Positions 9,367 through 21,300 of a stretch of 64,000 bases of DNA are shown here, piece by piece; within the stretch, counting starts at the first letter, position 1; every line of letters begins with the position of its first letter. The notes under the pieces are model-generated. The model was not told the DNA's origin. It ran no database searches and saw only the letters and a list, made by a program, of their open reading frames with translations. Source of the stretch: Carya illinoinensis. Lineage: Eukaryota > Streptophyta > Magnoliopsida > Fagales > Juglandaceae. The stretch lies in contig NC_056752.1 in assembly GCF_018687715.1 (NCBI RefSeq), forward strand, positions 47,533,501 through 47,597,500, in the 5' to 3' direction. The position numbers and the translations under genes were made by a program.

Positions 9367-12300
9367 ATGGGAGTGATACAAAACGGCGCCACATCCGGTG
9401 TATTGCCGAGCAGTGAGGCTTTCGCCGTCCACTATCCCGGCTACCCTTCTTCCACGGCACGTGCCGTTAAGACCCTCGGGGGCACCGAAGGAATCCTCAA
9501 GGCGCGTGCGCAAACTCCAACCCCTGCCGGTGTGCCTTTGAATTTTTTGTTTCCAATTGATAGTCTATGTTCTGAGAATCGTTTTTGTTGATTTTCAGGC
9601 TCGCAGTTCACAATCGAACAAGTTGGAGCTCCGTTTCCGCCCGGAAGATCCGTATTCGCACCCGGCGTTCGGGGAGCTCCGTCCCTGCGACAATTTGCTG
9701 CTGAAAATAGCTAAGAAAGAGTCCAGTACTGATGGTGGCCAAGTTTGCGCTGACATCGTTGCTCGCATCCCCGAGGCTTATCACTTCGAAGGAATGGTGG
9801 ACTACCAGCATGTTGTGGCTGTCCATGCGGACGTTGCCAAGCGAAGGAAAAAGAGAAATTGGGCCGAGATGGAGGACCCACATTTCGGTGACTCTCTCTC
9901 TCTCTCTCTCGCAAGTTCAGAACTTGATTTGCCGTGTTAGGCTGTAACTAGTGTTGACTTAGAAGTTCAAGGCTATGGCTTTGAGTCCGGTTTTATTATA
10001 TCAGTCACTCAGAACATTTTCCCGAAGGGTGATTCTTCCACTCACTCGAGTTTGTGTTATCTATTTTATGTTACTGTCTCACAGTCTATTATTTCTTTTG
10101 TTTTACCTTTTTTTCACTTTTAAAGAGAAGGGCGGTCTGATGGATGTGGATCAGGAGGATGTTATGATTTTGTTGCCCCCGCTTTTTTCGCTTAAGGATA
10201 TGCCTGAGAATCTAGCGTAAGGCATTTATCTTATCTGGTAATATATTTGATGCTTTTTTCTTGTATTCGGCATCACAAGAAAGATTCAAAGAGAGAGAAG
10301 GATGAACAGGGATCCTCACTAGTTCTTGGAACTGTGTTTTCTTCCCCACGTTATAAAACTTCCAACATTTGAGGTTATGCTGTATATTAGTACTTGAAGT
10401 CAAATTTAACTAAATTTTAATAGAATAAAATCATCCAACTTAGATATGTGCTTCTGATGGAGCCATCAGATATCTATAGTTTGAATTCTGATCGTTTCTT
10501 GAGCTGGTTTTAATTATCCTTATATCTTTCAGGTTAAGACCACCGCCCACATTAAGTTCGAAAACAAAACAAGATGAAGTTGTGCAACAAGATTGGAAGG
10601 TATTTTTTTCACTATAAGTGGCAATCATATAGACATGAAATTTTATTGTTAGAACAAATTGGCTAGTCTGATGCTATGGTAGTTCTCATTAGCTGCTTCT
10701 TATATGACCTATGACGCATATGAGAAGATTTTCAAACCAATTGCATCCATGTACTGAGAAACATAGCTTTTCTTTAGCTGTAGCAGTTTGATAGGCTGCT
10801 GGGTTATATGGATTCAATCACTTGGAAGTAATCAAGCAGTTATTATAAGTTTCCATTATCATGGCCTTTAATGTTTATCCTGCAATTTAGCTTAGTATTA
10901 TGAAACTCAAAACTAGAATTTGTGCTACTCGAGTGAAGTTGATGTTAGGATTATACCCATCTATGAAGCTTTGTAAGCTTCTATTAATAAGATCTTCAAT
11001 GTCCAAACTCTACGTGCACTGGTACTTTTCTTTGAAGTAGTATCGGGACTCAAGACGAATCTTGGTAAGTCTGAGATGGTTCTGGTGGGTGCGGTTTCAA
11101 ATATATGCAGTTTAGCAAGCTTTTTGGATTGTCAGGTGTCCTCTTTGCCATTGAAATATCTAGGTCTTCCGCTGAGAGCAACTTTTAAGGCTATAGCTAT
11201 ATGGGATGGGATGGTGGAGAAGATAGAGAAAATGTTGGCTGGTTGGAAACGGGTGTATTTATCAAAAGGGGGTTGTCTTACCCTCATTAAGATCACCCTT
11301 ACAAACCTCTCCACATATATATGTATATATATTTATCTCTATTTCCTTTGCTAGCAGGGGTGGGGAACAAGATTAGAAACTCTTTAGGGCGTTCTTATGA
11401 GGTGGCATGGGGGAGGAGAAGAAATTCCATCTGGTTAGATGGAAGACAGTTTGTGCTCCAGTTGTGTAGAGGGGTTGAGAGTATGTGACTTAAGAGTTTT
11501 TAATAAAGCTTTACTGGGGAAATGGTCATGGAGATATCACTCGAAGGAGGGTTCATTGTGGAAGGAAATTATTGACACTAGATATGAGGCTACTTGGGGT
11601 GGATGGTGCTCCAATGAAGTGAGAGGCGGGTATGGTGTGAAAATATGGAAGTTTATAAGAAGGGGGTGGTTATGTTTTGAAAAACATATTCGATTTGTAA
11701 TTGGAGAAGGCAATCGAATTAGTTTTTGGTAAAACGTGTGGTGTGGAGATTATGCATTGGAAAGAGCATTTCCGGCTCTTTTTCGTGTTGCTGCTAATAG
11801 GGAGGCTTCAGTGGCAGATATGCAGTTATTCTCTCATAGTTCTTATTAGTGGAATATTCTTTTTAATATGAATTTTCATGACTGGGAATTATCTATTGTA
11901 TCAGATTTTCTCATCCTCCTATATTCCATGAGACTCCTATGGCACGGTGTGATCGATTGAAGTGAAGTTCTAATAATCACTAGAAATGTACTGTTAGGGC
12001 GTACCATAAAATTTTGTCAACGCAAGATCATCCTCCGATTCCTTGGAAGAACATTTGGAGGTCTCGTGTGCCTTCTAAAGTAGCCTTCTTTGTATGGAAT
12101 GCTGCTTTTGGGAAGATTTTGACCACAGATAATCTGAGGAAGAGGGGGTGTGTAGCAATGGATTGGTGTTATACATGTAAAAGGATGGAGAATCTGTGGA
12201 CCACCTCCTACTATATTGTGAGATTACAAGGGAATTATAAGATGAGATTTTTCAAATGGTTGATGTTGCTTGGGTTATGCCTTTGAGGGTGGTGGATTTG

Positions 12301-15300
12301 TTGGGTTGTTGGAGGAAGATGCAAGACTGCCATCAAGTGGCAGTAGTTTGGAAGATGATCTTGCTGCGTATCATGTGGCGTATTTGGTCGAAAAGGAATG
12401 TGTGCTGCTTTGAAGACAAGGAACGCACTATGGCAGAGTTGAAGAACTTTTTTCTCCACACTTTACTGCTTTGGTTTTCCGCTATTGTACTAAACAGGGA
12501 CAATGTTTATGATTTCCTGTCTTTAATTCATCGCTCCTAGAATGTATTTAGGTGTTCTTATGTATACTTCATGTGTACACAAGCTATGCCTATTTCATTC
12601 AGATCAATAATATTTATCTTTTACTTGCCTTTAATGTACCCACTTAGGTGGGGCATCAGAGTTGTAATTCAGGCGTTGTCATTGTTTGATTAATAAAATT
12701 ATTTATTTATCAAAAAAAAAATATTATCTTTTACTTAAAAAAAAAGAAAAAAAAAAGATCTTCAGACTCTTGGGTGTGGTCTGTTTTTAGTCCTCATGGA
12801 CATGTTTGAGGAAAGCTGAAGGTCCTCCTTATTTAGCAAAAAGCTTGACCATTGATATATTAGGATTTATTAAATGAGAAACATGCTAGGCCTAGTTTTG
12901 ATGAAGATTTTCCTTCTCTAAGTAGATCTAGAAAAGGATATGAGTTTTTTTGTTTTTTGTTTTTTTATATAAATAAGAGATAAGATATTATTGATTTGAA
13001 TTAAATAGGCATAGCCCGTGTATACAGGAAGTATACATAAGAACATCTAAATACATTCTAAGTGTGATAAATTAAAGACAGGAAATCATGAACGTTGTCC
13101 CTGTTTAGTACAATAGTGGAAAACCAAAGCAGCAAAGTGTGAAGAAAACAGTTCTTCAGCTCTGCCATAGTGCATTTCTTATATTCAAAGAACCACGCAT
13201 TCCTTTTTGACCAAATACACCACATAATACATAACGGGATCATCTTCCACACTGCTGCCACTTGATAACAACGTTGTATCTTCTTCCAACAACCCAACAA
13301 ATCCACCACCCTTGAAGGCATAACCCAAGCACCATCAACCCTGTGAAAAATATCATCCCACAGCTTCCTTGTAACCTCACAATGCAGTAAGAGGTGATCC
13401 ACATATTCTTTATTCTTTTTACACAAATAACACCAATCTGTCAGTACACAATTCATCTTCTTCAGATTGTCCGTGGTCAGGATCTTCCCAAGAGCGGCAT
13501 TCCATACAAAGAATGTCCGTGGTTAGAAGGCACACGAGACCTCCAACTGTTATTCCAAGGAATTGGAGGATAATCTTGTGTTGACAAAATTTTATAGTAA
13601 GCCTTAATAGTACATTTCTCATGATTGTTAGATCTTCACTTCAATCGATCACACTGAGCCAGAGGAGTCCCCATAGAGTATAAGAGACTGAAAAAATCTA
13701 ATACAGTAGATAATTTCCATTTGTGAAAATCCTTGTTAAAAAGAATATTCCATTGATGAGCACAATGAGAGAGTAGCCACAAATCCGCCACTGAAGCCTC
13801 CCTATTAGTGGCAATACGATAGAGAACCTAAAAAACTTTCTCCAAAGCATAATCTCCACACCACACATCCAGCCAAAAACTGACTCGGTTGCCCTCTTCG
13901 GCTACAAATCGAATATGTTTCTCAAAGCATGACCACCCCTTCCTTATAAACTTCCATAAACCCACACCATACCCCCCTCTCACTTCGTTAGAGCATCAAC
14001 CACCCCACACAGCTCCATATCTAGCGTTGATAACTTCCTTTCACAATGATCTTGCTTCCGAGTGATATCTCCATAGCCATTTCCCCAATAAAGCTTTATT
14101 AAAAGTTCTTAAGTCACACACTCCCAACCCCTCTGTACAACTGGAGCACAAACTGTCTTCCATCTAACCAGATGAAATTTCTTCTCCTCCCCCATACCCC
14201 CCATAAGAATGCCTTAAAGAGCTTTTCAATCATGTTCCCCACCCCTACCAGCAAAGGAAACAAAGACAAAAAATAAGTGGAGAGATTAGTAAGAGTGCTC
14301 TTAATAAGGGTGACGACCACCCTGTTTTGGTAAATACACCCGTTTCCAACCAACCAACCTTCTATCTATCTTCTCCACCACCCCGTCCTAGATAGCTCTA
14401 GCATTAAACATTGCTCCCAATGCAAGACCCAAGTATTTCAGTGGCAAAGAGGATACCTGACAGTCCAAAAGGCTTGCTAAACTGAGTATATTTGAGACTA
14501 CACCCACCGGAACCATCTTAGACTTGTCAAGATTTACCTTAAGCCCCGACACTGCTTCAAAGCATAGTAACAATGCACGTAGAGTTTGGATCTGGCTATT
14601 ATCCGCTTCACAAAAAAGTAAAGTATCATTTGCAAAAAAAATGTGTGAGACTATAATTGAGCCACTAGAACCATTACCCACCTGGAAACCAGATAAGAAC
14701 CCTCTACCAACAGCAGCCTGCACCATTCGGCTAAAAGCCTCCATAACTATAACAACAGAAAATGAGATAGGGGGTCTCCTTGCCGCAAACCTAAAGAACT
14801 ATCGAAAAAACCAGCAGGTGTACCATTAACTAGAACTGAAAACCAGGTGGTAGAAGTACAATGACGCATCCAAGCAATCCACCTATCACTAAAGCCACAC
14901 CTCCTAAGCAGGTGTAAGAGAAATTCTCAGTTCACATGATCATAGGCCTTCTCCATGTCAAGCGTGCAAAGAATACCTTATCCTCCCTCCCTCAATCTAT
15001 GGTCCAAACACTCATTTGCAATGAGTACCGAGTCAAGAATTTTTCTCCCACGAATAAATGTGTTTTGAGGCTTGGAAATAATATGTTCCATCACAGGACT
15101 TAACCAGTTGGCAAGAACCTTTGAGATAATCTTATAGGGCGAAAATCCTCAATAATCAAAGCCTCGTGTTTCTTGGGGATGAGAGCAATGAACATCGCAT
15201 TAAGGGATTTTTCAAACTTTTGAAAAGAGTGAAATTCCCTAGAGACCTGCATAACATCATCTTTTATGATATCCCAACAAGTTTGAAAGAAACCCATTGA

Positions 15301-18300
15301 AAAACCATCTGGACCCGGCACTTTGTCCTTAGCCATGCCGGAAATGACTTTATAAATCTCATCTTCATCAAAAGGTCTCTCCAAAACCTGCACACTCTAA
15401 GAGTCAATTGCCTCAAAGGATAAGGCATTAAGCTTCGGCCTCCAACAAGCCGGTTCTGTGAGAAGGGTCTCATAATTGTGCAAGTGAATTGAAAGCTGTT
15501 TTTGACTGCATTACTTTTCATTGAAAGAGAATATTTGTGCAAGGTCAGGAAGAGTTCACCATGCTTGTCTACTGGATGATGTTGTCTTCACATGTAGTTG
15601 GTTGCAAGTTATGAAATCATCTAGTCCTGAAATAGAAGCGTTTACAATTAGTTTTTGAAAGCACCAAGTGAGCAACACAAAAATCGATTTTTTTTTTAAA
15701 AACATGTAAGAGATTGAGGAGGGCTCATACTCATGTTTCCATTGAATTCTCTGGCTCAATTATTTTTGCTGAACTGTTTGCTTGGTGAGTTAGGCCTAGT
15801 GGAACAATCCAATGGAAGAGATGCTAGTTTGATTGGTGACTGCATGTCTTAGTTTCTTATGAATTTATTGTTCTCTGGAGTCTTGAATCTATAGCCACTG
15901 CTTCTAATGTGTGGAGCGATCAATCTATTTCTTAGTTACCTCTGATGTAGCTTAAGACTCCTTGCCCCTAGGAGTTTGAGCTGGAGTTGTGACACTCAGT
16001 GTCCTATGGATTTTGTGCCTTTGGATGGTCAATCTGACCTTGACTAATTACATATTTTTGGTGATCTGGCATAGATGAATGCTTGCCAAGCATGACCCAT
16101 TTGTATATCCACTTCTAGGCTTTATTGCTGTCAAAATTGCTTCTTTTCTTCCTTGTTGATTTTGACAATTCCTTCTAGTTTTGGATGTAATTTCATTTTG
16201 CTTGCAGGGATCTTTATTTTGAGTTATTTCATACTTCCTCTCAAGATCTTTCTTTTGACTCAGTACTCCAATCTGTCTTTTGAGTTATTCATGATTTTCT
16301 TCTAGCTTTTGCTATTTTCTCATTAGATGTGCCTCTTGTATGCATCTTATTTACTCGGGCTACATCTTTTGCATTTTTTGATAAAATTTTCGTCTACTTA
16401 ACCCAAAATAAAATTTGTTTCATTCCAAATAACCTATTTTTCAACTATCTTGTCAGTGTATAATTTTTAAAAGTGACGCCTTTTTATTTTGGGTGCAGAT
16501 GGATATGGAGCCAGTTCTTGCAATTGATTTTAACATTAAAGATATCCTGTTTGTGTGACTTCAATATAAATAATTATTTTAGAAATCATGATTGGCGAAT
16601 CTAGATAGAGATACAAAGATGCATACTATGTAGGTATAAGTTATTATAAAGTTTAATCATGCAAACACCCTTAGATAACGAAGAGGCATATGACACACCT
16701 AAAGCGTCAAAACCTATGTCATAAATGCTTCTTACATCTCCCTAAAATTATTTTTCCATTTGAATAGGGAAAAAGCTGTATCCCAATGTTTGAGCCATCT
16801 CCAATACATGTCCAGTGGTATCCAATAAGATCAGAGATGCGTTGGAATATCTGAGAAGTACCCAACACTTAAAAGGTGCAAACATGGTTTCCCGTAAAAG
16901 TATCAATGCTCAGGCAGTGGCAATATCAAATGCTTGAATTTGTTCTAGCTACTGAAGTGAAGACCATACCTCAAATTAAAATAAAAAAAATCTTTGTGAG
17001 TAAATTATAAAGCCCACATGGGGATAGATACTTTGGAGTTTTAATGTGACTTTATGGACCACTAGCATGAAATAAGTAAAACATGTGTTTGGAGTTTTGA
17101 GAAATCTCAACATGTGTTTTCAATCCTTTTCTTTTCATCCATGTTGCACTTAACAGTCATACAGATTCCTAAGAGAGTCAATTGGGAGGGATATGTACCT
17201 CAAGGATCAGATCAATGGGAGTGGCAGATGCTTCTATCAAATCTTTTTGATGAGCGACCTATATGGCCCAAGGAATCACTGACTGAACGTTTGCTTGATA
17301 AGGGCTTAACTTTTACAGTCGAGATGTTTAGAAGGTATTTAAGTGTTTTCTTTTGTATACTTCCTGGGTACATGGGCTTTGCCTATACATTTGTTTCTAA
17401 TAAAATTACTTCTTACTTATATAAAAAAAAAAATGTTTAGAAGGTATTCTTTGGAAACTTCCCCATTTGTAGTTAAATTTTTTAGTGGGCTGATTGAAGA
17501 TGATTAGATTTGAGAATTTTGTGGAACTTGGATGGATCTGATATTTGGCACTGACCTTGCATTTGTCTGATCTTGCAGGCTTCTGTCTAGGATTGCATAC
17601 TACTTTTCAAGTGGACCATTTCTCAGGTTTTGGATCAGAAAAGGATACGATCCTCGCAAGGATCCTGATTCTCGCATGTGAGGATTCTTGAATAATGTCC
17701 AAACTTCTATTTCTAATCAATATCAAATGCATTAGTGAGAACTCTTCAAATTTTTCATTTTGGTTGTGAAAAGACAGAGTTAGCTATTTTTGCAAGGAAT
17801 CATGAAGACACATTCTTGCTTTTCATATTTTCAAGTCTGAATAGTTAAATTAATGATTCAATATGTGTGATAGGATAAGCCATAACTGCTTTAATATTTG
17901 TTTGAATTGCTCTTCTTAAGTGTGGTGAAAGCATTACTTATTAAAAAAAAAAAAAAAGTTATGGTGAAGGCATTAGAAAATGCTCACCACATAGTTTGAT
18001 ATGGCATAAGTCCATTTTGCAGCGTAAATTTTAACCAAAGCTGGAGACTTAAACTTAAACTATTCAAAACATGGCAATCTTGTTATCTAATATTGCAAAC
18101 TCCAATAAGATCCCAACACATCCTTGCTTTCTCGTGTGATGTTCTCTCTCTTCCGGTTTGGTGGGTATCAGTGGTTCCATGTAAGTGAGTTAACTTCGTT
18201 GCTCCTCTCTAGCCTCTCTGGATATGGAATTGTTAGCAGTAGCAAGATTTTACTCTTGACCTTTCAGAAGGGTAGGATCAGGATAATCTTTGATAATTCA

Positions 18301-21300
18301 GTGCTTTTCTTCCCTTTACGAGGGTCAGAGTTAGATCCTTATACCTACTCATATTGTTCTCTTATATGACTACAATACATTTTCATTTTGACTAATTATT
18401 TCTGTAATTGGGGGCGAGAAGGACTAAATCAGTAGGGAGTCACCCTTATTTAAAACTTGGATTTTTTTCACTTGTGAATAAAAAAAGAGAAGGGGAAGAA
18501 AGGACAGGCACCTGATGCTGTTATAAAATTGAAGCAATTGACTAAAATAAAATCTTTGGTTTGACTTAGTTGCAGCATGTGCATAGACCTGCCTTTATGG
18601 TACTTCAGAGTTTTCATCTGTTTTAAGACTTCTCAGAAGCAAAGTGGGTGGAAGTTGTTTCTGAAATTGTTACACTAACAACTTGCATGCTCATTATTTT
18701 CGAAGAAGATACATAAGATAAAAATGTGGTGTGTTTGTATATGCATATACTTCTATCTCGTACAATTAATGCTTATTGGAATTAGAGTGATTTGGAATAT
18801 TTACCATTTTGATGCTTAGCTCCAGAGTATTTACTTTAGCAGATATCAGAGAATTGATTTTCGTGTACCACAACCATTACGAAGTTATTGTGACGCTAAT
18901 GCAGCCAAAGGGTAACTTCTTTTCAGAGTTTTCTCCTTTTGCTTTAGGCATCTTTTTTAGGGCACTAATTCATTGTTGTATTTAGTCTAAGCAAAATGTG
19001 TCTCATAGTTACCAGAATATGCATTATTTTTGGATTTGTTTGAAAAATAGTGCCCATTTTGTTGTTTTGCATGCCTTTTTTATTTTATTTTATTTTTTTA
19101 CAGATATTGGTATACTCTACTACCGATAAAAAATAAAATTAAAAAAAAAAAGAAAAAAAGAAAAGAAAAAAAAGAAAAGAAAAGGATATTGGTATTCTAT
19201 ACTGGATATGCTTGATGTAAATTTCTGGTGCCACATGAAGTTTAGTTTCATGCAGGGCACCTTTGATGAATTTAATTTTAGAGTTATTTGCAATGAAAGG
19301 TGGTCATGATTTATTTATTTATTTATTTATTTTTGGGATCAGTAATCAATAGGTTTTATTGATAGAAAACAATAGGCATAGCCCATGTATACAAGACGTA
19401 TACAAGAGAAAGGTGGTCACAATTTTGGAAGACAGACTAAGATTCTGTGGACTTTTCATGGTTTATCGTATGGATTAGCTAAAACCATTGAAACAGGGAA
19501 CAACTGCCTATAGTTGGAGGAGAGGAATAAGAATAGAAATAAGAAGAGTGCTGAATGAAGAACCTAGGCAACGTAGCAAACTGAATTGTTCAGTTTCTCA
19601 TAAACAAAACTCTAATTTCACTGGAGTACAATAGATCATATTTGCGAACTTTGATTCCTTCATCATCAATATGAATGTTGATGTTGATGTTTTTTCTTTG
19701 TACTTGATGCAGATTAAAGCATAGATGGGAGGAAATATGTGCATTTCAAGTTTTTCCTTACAAGTTCCAGACATCATTGCAGTTTTTTGAACTTGCCGAT
19801 GATTACATTCAACAAGAGATAAGGAAGCCTTTAATGCAGACAACTTGCACGGTGATTTTCTTATATTGAGCTTTGTTAAAAATATTTTTCTTCTTCCCTA
19901 TGTGTTGACGTATTTGTTTATATCTGTATCACACACATGCAACTCACAACTTGCTTAGTTTTCATTTATTTTTTCTCAAATTTTTAGTTTAACTTACTTT
20001 ATGGCTCTATCATCTCTCATCCAAAGCAATTTGGTCTTGAGGGTTCATTTGGCAATCTCTTAAGGTGATAACTAAGTTCTATTATCTGCCTCTGTTTCTT
20101 AACTGGGTACTTTCTCTTGTATGCATCGTGTGTACTTGGGCCATGCCTGTTGTTCTTATTAATAAATTTTTTTATACCTATCGGAAAAATATCTTGGACT
20201 AGGAGTGACTCGGGGCAGATCAAATGATTATTTCCTTCAATTAGTACTTGGGGCAGATCATCATGCCTTTACTCACGTCGGATGATTTGCTGGCTTGCGC
20301 ATAGTTAAAGCCGTTACTCCACTTATAGGTTCAGAGAAGTAGAATGCCTGCTGTTTGACAAGGTTTTTTTCAAATGATATTTTTGCAATGTCTTGAACTT
20401 GTTACTATAACTTTTATAGGTCACTTGGACTCCTGTACACCAGAGGCAATTGCCATGTGGCATTTACTTTAGCAAGTTGGCATTTTACAGGTTGCACTTT
20501 TTTGTTGATTGGAACTCTCATTGAATTAGAATCCCTTTTTAATTCATCTTCTGTTCTTTTCATTTTGTTATATCTTTAGAGGGAGAACATGGAATTAAAA
20601 GAATAAAAGAAAGCTTGCTGGAGTTTGGTCCACCACCATGCTGAAATTGTGATGGTTAGAAACACTAATCATGAGAGGAACAGAAGGGCGACAGATGACC
20701 GCAAACTTAAATATTTATGTGAAGAGAAATTTCTCATGACCCAAATTATTTAAATACACAATACATCATGTCAAATTATGTATGGCTTGATGCCAGTATG
20801 ACAACGTGAAAGAGAGAGAGACTTCAAGTTACAATTCCAAAATGAAATCTTATATCATTTAGCTGTTGTCAAAGGAGGACCAAAAGAAAGCATCTATTTT
20901 CCATAGAAACTATAATGGTTGGAATGCATTTGTGTACTTCTAGTGTACTTGGGCTATGCCTATCTTTATATCAATGAAATAACTTATTACTTATAAAAAA
21001 AAGAAACTATAATGGTTGGATTATTAAACAAACACTACTAGGCACTTAGGCATCCCACTCATAGATTGAGGAAACACTAGTCCCATGGTAAGAAAACACC
21101 ATTTCCGAAAGGAAAATAACACCCCGCATAGCTCACCATAGGGTACCTTGTGCAAAGATCCCAAATAAAGAGTACACTGCATTGGCTGAAGACCAACACT
21201 TAACCCCCGATGAAGCCATGGAGAAATCCTAGAAATGCTATTTCCTCTTACGTTTCTTTTTGTGTTTTCTTCCTTGAATAAATAGGTTAGAATTGATGAC

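Noticed and set aside
20420..20500. Exon-like stretch in GTF3C5 intron 9 ([20 protein letters not shown])
   Set aside because: Exon 9 joins exon 10 in phase with the expected protein. Including this block would shift or extend the conserved region.
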